A stretch of DNA of 64,000 nt from Clostridium gelidum (lineage in GTDB: Bacteria > Bacillota > Clostridia > Clostridiales > Clostridiaceae). A program made the position numbers and the translations under genes. Shown here in pieces: positions 1 through 8,188 of this stretch. Position 1 is the first letter of the stretch. Each line of letters starts with the position of its first letter. The DNA lies in the NCBI RefSeq assembly GCF_019977655.1, contig NZ_AP024849.1:5365001-5429000 (forward strand), in the 5' to 3' direction. The notes beneath the pieces were generated by a model, which saw only the letters and a program-made list of their open reading frames with translations, was not told where the DNA came from and searched no databases.

Positions 1-381
1 CTTAATCCAGCATCTAAAATTACTGATAATGATCATAATAATAATAGTACTACTACTGGAGCAGCAACCAATGAAACTTTCACTTCAGATAATAATATCA
101 CTAAGGACAATATTAATATTGAAACTAACACCACTGATCAAAGACAATTAAAAAATATTTCTACCTCTACAAAAGATATATTTGATAATAGAAGAACTCC
201 ACTTCCCAATCGTGCCACTCCAACTATAAAAAGAACCTATACCCTTAGAGATTCTACAATAAGAAAAATAAATGAACTAAAGAACGTACATCCTGATATC
301 AATGTATGTGTTAGTAGCATAGTTGATATTGCTTTGGACCACTATCATAATTACATTTTAATTGAAGGTGGTACACAATAA
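1..381 (+). CDS. C-terminal part of a ribbon-helix-helix-like protein (5' cut by window)
   Basis: The open frame runs from base 1 to a TAA at 379-381, and the start lies outside the window. The first ~65 visible residues are a low-complexity stretch rich in Asn, Thr, Ser and Asp, which looks like a disordered linker. The last ~50 residues read as a compact fold: a basic strand (KRTYTLRDSTIRKINELK), a helix, then SSIVDIALDHYHNYI. This strand-helix-helix order with an Arg/Thr-rich strand resembles CopG/Arc/ParD-type ribbon-helix-helix DNA-binding domains. I infer a DNA-binding or partition/antitoxin-like role; the missing N-terminus could carry another domain. It is followed by a YvrJ-family gene on the same strand after ~115 bp. 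Confidence 0.5.
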   Translation, partial: LNPASKITDNDHNNNSTTTGAATNETFTSDNNITKDNINIETNTTDQRQLKNISTSTKDIFDNRRTPLPNRATPTIKRTYTLRDSTIRKINELKNVHPDINVCVSSIVDIALDHYHNYILIEGGTQ

Positions 382-496
382 TTTATAATTACAACATATA
401 TACATGAATATTTTTAATGATCCTAAATAATTATTTATCCTTTAATATGAAATAATATACTTTTGCACATATAACCAATATAGGAGGTGATGATTT

Positions 497-697
497 ATGG
501 AAGTTAACCAATTAATTAACCTGATAGTTAACAATGGGTTTGCTATAGCTGTTGCTGCATATTTGCTTATTCGCTTAGAAAAACAAATTAATAATTTATC
601 AAGTTCAATTAATAAACTCAATACCATAATATCAACAAAGCTTGGTGTTGTTATAAATGCAGCTGGATCTGATGATGATTCTCATAAAGTAGCATGA
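497..697 (+). CDS. YvrJ family small membrane protein
   Basis: A 66-residue protein with the strong ribosome-binding site AGGAGGTGAT before ATG. Residues ~5-27 form one membrane segment (NNGFAIAVAAYLLIRLEKQI) followed by an amphipathic helix, the pattern of the YvrJ family in Bacillus and Clostridium. The glycine/proline-phenylalanine start of the membrane helix and the LLIRLE motif support that family over BhlA/UviB holins, which are similar in size. The function of YvrJ proteins is unknown. They usually sit beside DUF1659 and DUF2922 genes; here that pair lies 23 kb away (23347-23943). A perfect 11-bp stem follows the stop. Confidence 0.75.
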   Translation: MEVNQLINLIVNNGFAIAVAAYLLIRLEKQINNLSSSINKLNTIISTKLGVVINAAGSDDDSHKVA

Positions 698-702
698 GAA
701 AT

Positions 703-736
703 AGGCAATAAACTTTTAATTTAATGTTTATTGCCT
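703..736 (+). terminator. Stem-loop terminator after the YvrJ gene
   Basis: AGGCAATAAAC (703-713) pairs perfectly with GTTTATTGCCT (726-736) around a 12-base AT loop. The following bases are only moderately T-rich, so termination strength is uncertain. Confidence 0.6.
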
Positions 737-808
737 TTAATATTGTTCATATTTGGGACTTTGGTAATACACAAGTTAATAATATTGTGTATTACTACAT
801 ATCTATTA

Positions 809-903
809 AGGCACAATTAAAAAAATAACAAGTCAATTTGTCTCCTTGCCTGATGAAAAATATTCATGGCAACTTTGGACTTGTTATTTATTTTCATGTG
901 TCT
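809..903. repeat. Short copy of the AGGCACA-terminal palindromic element
   Basis: This 95-bp sequence starts AGGCACA and ends TGTGTCT. Its reverse complement matches the outer part of the 161-bp element at 60606-60766 almost base for base, but lacks the ~65-bp middle. Terminal arms (AATAACAAGTC and GACTTGTTATT) pair. The right end overlaps the TAG stop of the minus-strand gene at 902-1087, so on that strand it can act as the 3' hairpin of the transcript. Confidence 0.75.
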
Positions 904-1087
904 AACATAATGATTTTCTTCTAATACTTCTATATATATAAGCACAGATAGAAAATGTAAGTATAATCAATCCATCAATAGATTTAGGAACATTCAATAT
1001 TTTTATATCAAGTAATATATATAAACATGCTAATGAAAAATAGATGATATAAAATAATAAATCTGTTCTATCAAGCTTTCTTTTCAT
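902..1087 (-). CDS. Small two-helix membrane protein, unknown
   Basis: A 61-residue protein that I cannot assign to a family. Two hydrophobic segments (~residues 10-28 and ~38-54) are separated by a short polar turn, and the ends are basic, so it is probably a small inner-membrane protein. GAGGAG lies 9 bases before the ATG at 1087; an upstream in-frame ATG falls inside that site and is rejected. Its TAG stop overlaps the palindromic element at 809-903, so the C-terminus may have been set by insertion of that element. The leader repeat at 1189-1343 lies upstream. Confidence 0.5.
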   Translation of the reverse strand: MKRKLDRTDLLFYIIYFSLACLYILLDIKILNVPKSIDGLIILTFSICAYIYRSIRRKSLC

Positions 1088-1188
1088 TACTATCATCTCC
1101 TCTAACTTTGCCTTTATATATTAATTATATCATATCTTGTAAATTTATCATTATTTAATTTGTTATTTAGTATCTACTTCATAAATTA

Positions 1189-1343
1189 GTATTCTGTATA
1201 ATCACATACACATATTATATTATAATTGTATTTGTTTACAAGTTATTCATATACTATATGAACATTATTGTCTGACATAGTTATTTTTTAAATCTTTAAT
1301 TTTAAAAAATAACTATGTTGCTGTAGGCAAAAAGAATATTACG
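1189..1343. repeat. Leader repeat, family L1, copy 1 (promoter plus hairpin)
   Basis: About 155 bp shared with 5208-5356 and, for the first ~75 bp, with 7138-7213 and 26274-26325. Read on the minus strand it holds a promoter-like TTGTAA / TATAAT pair (16-17-bp spacing) and then AATAGTAATTTA, the half-site also seen in the cassette array. The distal part has a long perfect stem: CATAGTTATTTTTTAAA (1276-1292) pairs with its complement ending at 1317. It precedes the 902-1087 gene. Confidence 0.7.
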
Positions 1344-1394
1344 AACCAATAATCATAATATTGTAGTCCTATATAGACTATAAATCAATTATGA

Positions 1395-2348
1395 TTATGA
1401 TAATACAATGCCTTTTTCTATTTTATTTCCTTTTAAAAATTCTTTTACCTCAAGAGGTTTCCCCCCTGGAAACTGTAATATTTCTATAATCAGAATACCG
1501 TTATTGGTGGCAACTGTAATTCCTTCATTATTTGCATCTATGATATAACCAGGTGGTTTAATAATATTTGCCTCTAATGACTTGGATTTGAATATTTTAA
1601 CTGGAATATCTTTATAATAAGTAAAAGCAGTTGACCATGAGTTTATATTTTTATATGGCCAAGAACTCAATCCTCTTATTAAATTATGTATGTTAATACT
1701 ACTGTCATTCCAATTAATCTTTGCCATTTGCTTGTTTAACATCTGTACATAAGAACTTCCATCACTCTGTTGTTTTACCCCACAAATTTCACCTGTGATA
1801 ATTCCATTTATTGTTTCCTCTAACAGTTCAGCACCGTTTATTTTTAATAATTGGTACAATTCTCCTGCTGTCGTAGATTCAGATATGTCAAACTCACTTC
1901 TCATAAGGATATCACCCGTATCTATACCAGTATCCATTAGTATAGTTGTATTTCCAGTTGTTATTTCCCCATTTATCAAACTCCAATTTATTGGTGATGA
2001 CCCCCTATACATTGGGAGGAGAGATGCATGTAGATTAATACATCCGAGTCTTGGTATGTCAAGTATATCCTTAGTTATGATTTGACCATATGCTACAACA
2101 ATAATAAAATCAGGTTTTATTTCTTTTAATTTATCAATAATTACAGAGTCTGTTCTTATTTTTTCGGGCTGAAAAATTGGAATTTGATTCGATAGTCCGA
2201 CCTCTTTGATTGGTGAAATTGCTACCTTTTTCCCTCTTCCACTTGGTTTATCAGGTTGTGTTACAATCGCACTTACATTATATTTCTCTATCATTTTCTT
2301 CAATGAGGGAACTGCAAAATCAGGAGTTCCCATAAAAACTATTTTCAT
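1395..2348 (-). CDS. fmt: Methionyl-tRNA formyltransferase (isolated copy)
   Basis: A 317-residue cytosolic enzyme that transfers a formyl group from 10-formyl-tetrahydrofolate to Met-tRNA(fMet). The N-terminal formyltransferase fold (1-~200) begins MKIVFMGTPDFAVPSL and carries the folate and catalytic signature INLHASLLPMYRGSSPINW (~109-127) followed by TTGNTTILMDTGIDTGDIL, with the catalytic Asn, His and Asp present. The C-terminal OB-like tRNA-binding domain spans ~205-317, and the length is normal for Fmt. GGGAGG precedes the ATG. It is not next to def, priA or rsmB, the usual clostridial setting, and lies among accessory genes, so it may be a second copy or act on a sugar nucleotide or another amine. 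Confidence 0.85.
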   Translation of the reverse strand: MKIVFMGTPDFAVPSLKKMIEKYNVSAIVTQPDKPSGRGKKVAISPIKEVGLSNQIPIFQPEKIRTDSVIIDKLKEIKPDFIIVVAYGQIITKDILDIPRLGCINLHASLLPMYRGSSPINWSLINGEITTGNTTILMDTGIDTGDILMRSEFDISESTTAGELYQLLKINGAELLEETINGIITGEICGVKQQSDGSSYVQMLNKQMAKINWNDSSINIHNLIRGLSSWPYKNINSWSTAFTYYKDIPVKIFKSKSLEANIIKPPGYIIDANNEGITVATNNGILIIEILQFPGGKPLEVKEFLKGNKIEKGIVLS

Positions 2349-2396
2349 TATTAATACCTCCCTTTGATACTACAAAATATATTTTGTAGTTATTCA

Positions 2397-2507
2397 TTAG
2401 TTACACAACTTATTGTGAATGATATAGGATTCAACACATACATTACCAGTACCACAAACAGGGTCTTCTGCTGCTCCAGCAAAGGGAGCAATAGCCCTCA
2501 TATGATA
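2397..2507 (-). pseudogene. C-terminal fragment of a PhzF-family isomerase
   Basis: On the minus strand, ~36 codons ending in TAA at 2397-2399 read APFAGAAEDPVCGTGNVC, then a short tail. The pattern FAP-x-G-x-x-EDP-x-x-G-x-x-N is the conserved C-terminal signature of PhzF-like epimerases/isomerases. No start codon or N-terminal two thirds remain; the sequence upstream runs into the 3' end of the MATE gene. It is a dead remnant, too short to appear as a normal open frame. Confidence 0.65.
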
Positions 2508-2547
2508 ACTATATTTTCAAATTTATGTTATTATCTTCAAAATTATC

Positions 2548-3930
2548 CTAAACACATGCATTTTTATTTTTTCCTTGAATTACGTTTAATTCATTCACCT
2601 TTTTTATCTCATGATATATAAAAATTAAAGATATCATTGCAGTTAAAAAATCAGATAACGGAACAGATACAAAAACACCAGTGACTTTAAGAAATATTGG
2701 GATGACTAACATTAATGGTATTATAAATAAAAATGGTTTCATTATTGATAAAAATAATGCAGGTTTAGGTTTGCCAATATACTGAAAAAAACTTGCAGCA
2801 ATTACTTGAACACCTACTAAAGGACTCATAAGTATCAGTACTCTTAAAATAGGAATAGTCAATGCTATTAATTCATTATCAGATGTAAAAACCCCTACTA
2901 TTTTATTTGTAAAACCAATAATTATAACTAAAAATCCTAATGAAATTACAACTGATGTTAAAATTCCAAGCTTTAAGCTTTGTTTTACTCTATTGAATTT
3001 TTTAGCACCATAATTAAATCCTATAATAGGCTGAAGAGCTTGTCTAATCCCATACATAGGAATGGTAATAAACCCGAATATACGATTATATATACCAATT
3101 GCAGAAATATATAAGTCAGATCCTCCATAAATTCTTAATGAATTATTTAATACTATGGCTAGAATTCCATAAGCTAGTTGAGTCATAAAAGTAGATGCTC
3201 CTAAAGAAATCGCTTCCTTTAATAACTTTATATTGATTGTTAAATTTTTAACTTTCGATCCAAAAATTTTGCTGTTAAAACAGATATATACCAATAAGAA
3301 TATGAAACATATTGTTTGTGAAATGTCTGTAGCAATGGCAGCTCCTTTTATCCCATATTTAAGCCTTGTAACCAATATGTAATCTAACGGAATATTAATT
3401 ACAGGTCCTATTATCATGCTTATCATAGCAATATTAGCATGTCCTTCTGATTGTATGATGCTATTGGAAACAATACTAAAAACGAAGAAAATACTGCAAT
3501 ATAAAGTAATTCTAAAAAATGTTACAGCATAGGGTAGTATAGTTTCAACAGAACCAAAAATATACAATATAGGTCTCATGAAAGTCAGTCCTATAACCAT
3601 AATTAAAATTCCTAATAGAACAGAGGATGTTAATGCAGTACCCACAGCCTTTTCTGCTTTTAGTTTATTTCCGGCTCCAAGACTTCTTGACGTTATAGAA
3701 GCAATTCCAACTCCAATCATTTGAGAAAGAGCCAGTATTATTTGTTGAATAGGAAAGACTATAGTTAAAGCTGCAATTCCTAAACTACCATTAGGCTGAT
3801 TCCCTATAAAAATTGCATCAATAACATTATATAATACATTAGCTAAAAATACACATACGGCAGGAAGCGAAAACTTAAAGAGTAATGTTTTCATATTACC
3901 TTCCAAAATAAAATTTTCAAGTTCAGTCAT
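2548..3930 (-). CDS. MATE family multidrug/cation antiporter
   Basis: A 460-residue integral membrane protein with about twelve hydrophobic segments in two homologous halves (residues ~12-225 and ~235-445). It belongs to the MATE family of Na+- or H+-coupled exporters of cationic drugs and metabolites. The N-terminal LPAVCVFLANVLYNVIDAIF and the mid-protein GIRQALQPIIGFNYGA are typical of the DinF/NorM-like clostridial branch. GGAGG precedes the ATG. The 3' end meets the PhzF fragment. No dedicated regulator is adjacent and the substrate cannot be read from sequence. Confidence 0.9.
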   Translation of the reverse strand: MTELENFILEGNMKTLLFKFSLPAVCVFLANVLYNVIDAIFIGNQPNGSLGIAALTIVFPIQQIILALSQMIGVGIASITSRSLGAGNKLKAEKAVGTALTSSVLLGILIMVIGLTFMRPILYIFGSVETILPYAVTFFRITLYCSIFFVFSIVSNSIIQSEGHANIAMISMIIGPVINIPLDYILVTRLKYGIKGAAIATDISQTICFIFLLVYICFNSKIFGSKVKNLTINIKLLKEAISLGASTFMTQLAYGILAIVLNNSLRIYGGSDLYISAIGIYNRIFGFITIPMYGIRQALQPIIGFNYGAKKFNRVKQSLKLGILTSVVISLGFLVIIIGFTNKIVGVFTSDNELIALTIPILRVLILMSPLVGVQVIAASFFQYIGKPKPALFLSIMKPFLFIIPLMLVIPIFLKVTGVFVSVPLSDFLTAMISLIFIYHEIKKVNELNVIQGKNKNACV

Positions 3931-4021
3931 ATTATTACCTCCAAAAAGTTATATTGAATTATATATTTATAATAGATTGTTAATTATAAATCCATTGCTA
4001 TGCATTAAAAAAATTGTGTAT

Positions 4022-4471
4022 CTAAATTATGTTTTTTTCAAAACAAACTGCTTCAGGTTTATTTACATACTTGCCGTAATTAGAAATACGATGATAACCT
4101 TTTTTTTCATAGAATGATACTGCTCTTTTATTAATCAATCGGGTTTCAAGCCAAATAGCGGAGTACCCTAATTTTTGTGCTTGATTCTCTAAATGATGCA
4201 AAATTTCACTTCCCACGCCAATCGCTTTAGTCTTAGCAAACATTCTTTTAACCTCAGCAACATCTTGATTAATAGGTCGTATTGCTCCACAGCCTATGGC
4301 CTCACCATATTCATTATATGCTACTACAAATAAAGAACGTGGAACACAAACATCATTAGAATTAAAAGAGTTTTTTCCACTATCACCTGTTATAAGTTTT
4401 AAATTCTCAGATAGTTTCTTCATTAAATCAATAGCATCTTGTGTATTAGGTTGTGTCTCTGTAATTCTCAT
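4022..4471 (-). CDS. GNAT family N-acetyltransferase
   Basis: A 149-residue single-domain GNAT enzyme using acetyl-CoA. The core is EVKRMFAKTKAIGVGSEILHH, where the usual Q/R-x-x-G-x-G/A loop appears as AIGVGSEIL, followed by the helix QAQKLGYSAIWLET and the C-terminal NKRAVSFYEKKGYH (beta-alpha motif D). The substrate is unknown. AGGAGGGT lies eight bases before the ATG. It neighbours a second, dissimilar GNAT gene, and both belong to the run of acetyltransferases in this accessory zone. Confidence 0.85.
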   Translation of the reverse strand: MRITETQPNTQDAIDLMKKLSENLKLITGDSGKNSFNSNDVCVPRSLFVVAYNEYGEAIGCGAIRPINQDVAEVKRMFAKTKAIGVGSEILHHLENQAQKLGYSAIWLETRLINKRAVSFYEKKGYHRISNYGKYVNKPEAVCFEKNII

Positions 4472-4587
4472 AATTGTACCCTCCTTTCACATGAATCAAT
4501 AGTGTACATGTATGTTAAATTCGCATTAAATTACTGTTGCATCTTAAAAGAAGATGGTGAATTAAATTTATATAATATATACATCTA

Positions 4588-5160
4588 CTACAAATCAAGA
4601 TACCAAATAAATTGTACCTCAAACCTGCTATCAACATCATCAATATAAGCATATTCATCAATCGTTCTTAAAATTGCTCCCTGTTTGTGATAAAACTTAC
4701 AAGCGGGAACATTATTATTTTGACATTCGATTTTCATTTGTTTAAAACCATTGCTTCTTGACCAATCTACAGCTAAATCAAACAATTTCTGTCCTATACC
4801 CTGGTGTTTATATGTATCAGATACACGTATATCCCATAACACAGTCATATCATCTCTTCCATCAAGCATATGTATATCAGCAGTTTTTGAAACAATTGTT
4901 ACTGCACCAATAGGTTTTTCATCATCAAATGCCATAAAAAATGCCCAGTTTGTTATATCAAATTTTTCACTAAACTTTGTTGCATTTGCATGTTTTGAAA
5001 AATCTCGTACATAATTTTTAACTGGTACTTCTTTTAAAAGAATACCTCCAAGCCCGTTATTAATTCTATCTAATACATAATAACTCTTTACATAAACTCG
5101 CATAGGAATTGTATCGTATTCTTCAAAGTAATTACAATCAATTCTTTTATAACTTATCAT
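4588..5160 (-). CDS. GNAT family N-acetyltransferase
   Basis: A 190-residue GNAT protein. The acetyl-CoA binding loop is clear in YKHQGIGQKLFDLAVDW (~125-141), followed by FKQMKIECQNNNVPACKFYH, with VLWDIRVSDTY as the preceding beta-4 strand. The start at 5160 is chosen because GGAGG lies 5 bases before it; an upstream in-frame TTG falls inside that site. Leader repeat L1 copy 2 (5208-5356) lies immediately upstream and supplies a likely promoter. The substrate is unknown. Confidence 0.85.
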   Translation of the reverse strand: MISYKRIDCNYFEEYDTIPMRVYVKSYYVLDRINNGLGGILLKEVPVKNYVRDFSKHANATKFSEKFDITNWAFFMAFDDEKPIGAVTIVSKTADIHMLDGRDDMTVLWDIRVSDTYKHQGIGQKLFDLAVDWSRSNGFKQMKIECQNNNVPACKFYHKQGAILRTIDEYAYIDDVDSRFEVQFIWYLDL

Positions 5161-5207
5161 TATATCCTCCAATTAAAATTAATCTTCTTTCTTTACAATA
5201 ATCTACT

Positions 5208-5356
5208 ATTCTGTATCATTCCATACACATATTATATTATAATTGTATTTATCTACAAGTTATTCATATACCATATGAACATTATTTTCTAACAAAGTCA
5301 CATTTTAAATCTTTAATTTTAAAAAATAGCTATGTTGCTGTAGGCAAAAAGAATAT
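5208..5356. repeat. Leader repeat, family L1, copy 2
   Basis: Nearly the same ~150 bp as 1189-1343, including the minus-strand promoter-like TATAAT block, the conserved ACATATTATATTATAATT and the tail GCTGTAGGCAAAAAGAATAT. The long stem of copy 1 is degenerate here on one arm (AAAGTCACATTTTAAA against TTTTAAAAAATAGCTATG). It lies between the divergent genes at 4588-5160 and 5386-5640, so it may drive the former. Confidence 0.7.
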
Positions 5357-5385
5357 GGTGTATAATATTCCAAAGGAGTGATTTT

Positions 5386-5640
5386 ATGATGCCTTCTAAG
5401 GATTTTTATATGTGCAATGAACAAGACATGATTCCATTAGTTGAATTATTAATCAGTTTAAAAAAAGATTATGATTTTTCAATTAGTTGTATTGAAAAGG
5501 TCACAAAAACTCCATCTGGAAACATAGATAATTTTCTAAAAAATAAAAATGAAATAACTTATGAGCAAAGTACTCGTATTTCATTGGTAGCAACATCATT
5601 TAAACATGCTTGCGACCAGTTTTTTTATAACTTCAAATAA
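5386..5640 (+). CDS. Small protein of unknown function, possible helix-turn-helix
   Basis: An 84-residue hydrophilic protein not assigned to a family. The central part (ELLISLKKDYDFSISCIEKV, then TPSGNIDNFLKNKNEIT) has the helix spacing of a short helix-turn-helix, but the match is only suggestive. AAAGGAGTGATTTT precedes the ATG. It is followed after 32 bp by a membrane protein gene on the same strand; the two may form a small operon with a regulator-plus-membrane-protein layout. Confidence 0.5.
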   Translation: MMPSKDFYMCNEQDMIPLVELLISLKKDYDFSISCIEKVTKTPSGNIDNFLKNKNEITYEQSTRISLVATSFKHACDQFFYNFK

Positions 5641-5672
5641 TAAAATTCTGTTATGAAAGGGTGAGGAATAAA

Positions 5673-6056
5673 GTGGAGAATAAAATAAGATTTGAGAAAG
5701 AAAAAAAGAAAATGCTTATGTTAATTGGTATTGGAATAGTATTAGCAATATTATTTTCAATTTATGCATTTATGTATGTTAATATAGACAATCACTTATT
5801 TAGTTTAGAAAGCATATTTGTTATTGCTATTATAATTTTGTATCCAATGGGAATTGTATATGGATTGAATTCAATAATAGGTCTATATAAAAAAATGGCA
5901 GATAACTTGCTTGTAGGAACAACAGCAACAACGGCATTTTCTATACTAATTATTGAAATTATTGGAGTTATTATTGGTATTTGCTTTGGTTGGATATGGG
6001 GATTGTATAAGGCTATAGTTACATTAATTCAATTAAAAAGGATAATACAAATGTAA
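5673..6056 (+). CDS. Membrane protein of unknown function
   Basis: A 127-residue protein with a basic N-terminal tail (~1-14) and four predicted membrane segments (~15-35, 44-66, 75-95 and 96-118). No family is recognised. The GTG at 5673 is preferred because AGGGTGAGG lies 6 bases before it; an in-frame GTG at 5661 overlaps that site. It follows the 84-residue gene 32 bp downstream on the same strand. Confidence 0.5.
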   Translation: MENKIRFEKEKKKMLMLIGIGIVLAILFSIYAFMYVNIDNHLFSLESIFVIAIIILYPMGIVYGLNSIIGLYKKMADNLLVGTTATTAFSILIIEIIGVIIGICFGWIWGLYKAIVTLIQLKRIIQM

Positions 6057-6170
6057 ATTAGTGGAATTCATTCTAAGAGTTCCATTAATTCATGATTTAC
6101 GAAGATTGTTAATTAACTACTAAACATACAATAATTAATATTTACATAGGAGTATTACCTCCAAATTACG

Positions 6171-6644
6171 TTAATAGATTGTCCAACCTTTTTTTAATAA
6201 AATTGCTATATGCAACTTATTATAAAATATTGCTAATATAATATTAAATAAAATAATATGAATAGTACCTTTATAAAAATAAGGTACATTGGGAAAAATA
6301 AAGATACTTAATAATACTCCTATTATATGTAATAATAGAAATATACTAAATTCTATATAATCCTTATAATCCTTTCTTATTAACAGAGCGTAATAAGATA
6401 TTAGTAAAATATCTATTGAAAATCCTGTATCACATTTAACAATTTCATTTTCTCTTCTTAACTCCATAATTTCACACTCTTTTCTTATATATTTTAGTGG
6501 GTTATAGATGATGGCATTGAATAAGAGTATTGCCCCTAATTCAATAAATGGAACCAAAAATCATAATTTTAGAGATAGTTTACTTGCCCATAATGTTATG
6601 AGTATTGGTAAAATGAATAAAATTTAAAATAGAATAATTGTCAA
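6171..6644 (-). pseudogene. Decayed membrane-protein gene with two in-frame stops
   Basis: A 128-codon open frame (6171-6557) has three hydrophobic segments but no ribosome-binding site at its first possible start. Reading the same frame further upstream gives ~28 more coding-like, hydrophobic codons (ILFILPILITLWASKLSLKL), broken by TAA and TGA, back to a TTG at 6642-6644 that has a good GAGGTGG site. This fits a membrane-protein gene inactivated by two nonsense mutations. Alternatively, translation could restart at the ATG at 6467 with a weak AAGAG. The family is unknown. Confidence 0.5.
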
Positions 6645-6702
6645 GATATCCACCTCTTTATAGTTCACCATAATTTACTACTTCAAAAAATAAAACTACG
6701 TA

Positions 6703-7089
6703 CTATTTAATTTCCGCAAAAATTTCATGTATATTTCCATCTGGGTCAGCAAATAGTGCTGTTCTTTGATTCCAAGGCATATCTTGTGGTTCATGAACAG
6801 ATGTTGCTCCTTTAGAGATTAACTCCTTAAATGATTCATCAACATCATTGGGATTTTCACATGGGAAAGCAAGTTCAAAGCCTTGTCCAAATAACTCTTT
6901 CCTATATTCGCTACTATACACATACATAACATCTCTCATACAAATAGCAAACCTTGCTCCATCGTTTTCAAATTCAACATAATTACCAAGGTCATTTCCA
7001 ATTCTAAATCCAAGAACTTGATTATAGAAATTTTTCATTTTATCTATATCATTTGTCCAAATCGTAATAAGATTAATTTGTGCTTTCAT
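6703..7089 (-). CDS. VOC (glyoxalase/bleomycin-resistance fold) protein
   Basis: A 128-residue single VOC domain made of two beta-alpha-beta-beta-beta repeats. The first repeat holds the metal-ligand strand ITIWTNDIDKMKNFYNQVLG and GNYVEFENDGARFAI; the second ends RTALFADPDGNIHEIFAEI, with a typical D-P-D-G-N turn and the metal-binding Glu. It may be a lyase, a thiol-transferase or a drug-binding protein; substrates are not predictable. AAAGGGG precedes the ATG at 7089. Leader repeat L1 copy 3 lies just upstream. Confidence 0.85.
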   Translation of the reverse strand: MKAQINLITIWTNDIDKMKNFYNQVLGFRIGNDLGNYVEFENDGARFAICMRDVMYVYSSEYRKELFGQGFELAFPCENPNDVDESFKELISKGATSVHEPQDMPWNQRTALFADPDGNIHEIFAEIK

Positions 7090-7137
7090 CGTATATTTTT
7101 CCCCTTTCTTAATTTAACATATAGTTCGCTTTAATTT

Positions 7138-7213
7138 ACTATTCTGTATAATCACATACACATATTATATTATAATTGTATTTATTTACAAGTTATTCGT
7201 ATACTTATGAACA
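7138..7213. repeat. Leader repeat, family L1, copy 3 (proximal part only)
   Basis: These ~75 bp match the proximal half of the repeat at 1189-1343: ACTATTCTGTATAATCACAT, then the ACATATTATATTATAATTGT block. On the minus strand this gives a TATAAT-containing promoter and the AATAGTAATT half-site ahead of the VOC gene at 6703-7089. The distal hairpin half is absent, and the sequence changes to the spo0E-like leader interrupted by IS66. Confidence 0.65.
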
Positions 7214-7303
7214 TTAGACACAATCAAAAAAATAACAAATATACTTGTACAAATATTTTTAATTCATCAACATTATAAGACATATTTTTACATTTTCATA
7301 TGG

Positions 7304-7309
7304 TATAAT
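7304..7309 (+). promoter_or_regulatory. -10 box of the promoter cut off by IS66
   Basis: TATAAT in the plus direction, with an AT-rich region upstream but no clear -35. Only ~20 bp separate it from the IS66 left end. Removing the element would place it about 46 bp from the Shine-Dalgarno site of the spo0E-like gene at 9926, so it is probably that gene's original promoter. Confidence 0.4.
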
Positions 7310-7422
7310 CTATATATTAAAAATATTTATCACAAGGTAAGCGTAAAAAAATTAACGGATAGATAAATGTAAGTCTCTATTGTTAAAATTAACATAGATT
7401 TTAACAATGGAGGTTTATTTAC

Positions 7423-7746
7423 ATGAATAATAATGAGAAGATAAATTGGAGAGAAATTGTTGCTACCTTTTCTTCTTACGAAGGAACGTTAGGAACTTTC
7501 TGCAATGCAAATCACATTACTAAAAGTCAATTTCATTACTATAAAAAGAAATTCAAGAATGAAGATAATAATTTACAGTTTCATGCAATTTCAATGAGAG
7601 AAGAAAAAGTAACAACTGAAGTCACCGTAGTTCCAGCTGATAGACCTAATATAATAATAGAAATAGGAGCCGCTAAAATATATGTACCGGCTAATGAAAT
7701 AGCTATTTTGAGTAAGTTGCTTAAGGATTTGATTACAAATGTTTAA
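7423..7746 (+). CDS. tnpA: IS66 accessory protein TnpA
   Basis: A 107-residue protein, first gene of the IS66 element. The N-terminal third carries a helix-turn-helix-like segment (WREIVATFSSYEGTLGTFC, then HITKSQFHYYKKKFK), as in other IS66 TnpA proteins, followed by a short beta-rich tail. Its exact role in transposition is unclear; it is needed by IS66 members that keep it. AATGGAGG precedes the ATG. It overlaps tnpB by 8 bp, suggesting translational coupling. Confidence 0.9.
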   Translation: MNNNEKINWREIVATFSSYEGTLGTFCNANHITKSQFHYYKKKFKNEDNNLQFHAISMREEKVTTEVTVVPADRPNIIIEIGAAKIYVPANEIAILSKLLKDLITNV

Positions 7747-8089
7747 TCTTAATAAAGTTAATACAGTTTATCTTGCATGTGGAATAACAGATTTGAGAAA
7801 AAGTATTGATGGACTAGTAGTGATTGTGCAAACGCAGCTAAAGTTGGATCCGTTTGAAAAAGCCTTGTTTGTTTTTTGCAATAGGCAAATGAATAAAATT
7901 AAGATACTTCACTTTGATGAAGGATTCTGGCTGTACTATTTCCGACTTGAAAATAGTAAATTGAAATGGCCGATGACTCCAGACGAAGCTCTTAAAATCA
8001 ACAAAGAGGAATTGAAATGGTTGCTTATGGGATATGAAGTTAGAACTAAGTCTAAATTTAAGCCAATTGAAGTAAGAAATAGCTTTTAA
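7739..8089 (+). CDS. tnpB: IS66 accessory protein TnpB
   Basis: A 116-residue protein of the IS66 Orf2/TnpB family (unrelated to the RNA-guided TnpB of IS200/IS605). The family signature VYLACGITDLRKSIDGL is at ~10-26, and FVFCNRQMNKIKILHFDEGF follows at ~47-66. It is the standard middle gene of IS66, overlapping tnpA by 8 bp and separated from tnpC by ~100 bp that contain a stem-loop. The length is full for the family. Confidence 0.93.
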   Translation: MFNLNKVNTVYLACGITDLRKSIDGLVVIVQTQLKLDPFEKALFVFCNRQMNKIKILHFDEGFWLYYFRLENSKLKWPMTPDEALKINKEELKWLLMGYEVRTKSKFKPIEVRNSF

Positions 8090-8102
8090 AACAAATATCG
8101 CT

Positions 8103-8149
8103 GTAAACCCTTAATTTTGAACTTTTACAAGTTTCGGAATTGAGGGTTT
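8103..8149 (+). promoter_or_regulatory. Stem-loop between IS66 tnpB and tnpC
   Basis: AAACCCTTAATTTTGAACTT faces AAGTTTCGGAATTGAGGGTTT as a ~20-bp imperfect stem around a tiny loop. It is not followed by a long T-run. It probably attenuates or separates tnpC expression from tnpAB. Confidence 0.5.
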
Positions 8150-8188
8150 TGTGGTAAAATACCCCTATATTTGTTGTGAGGTATAGGG

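Noticed and set aside
442..627. Minus-strand frame opposite the YvrJ gene
   Set aside because: Exact antisense shadow; YvrJ has the ribosome-binding site and family pattern.
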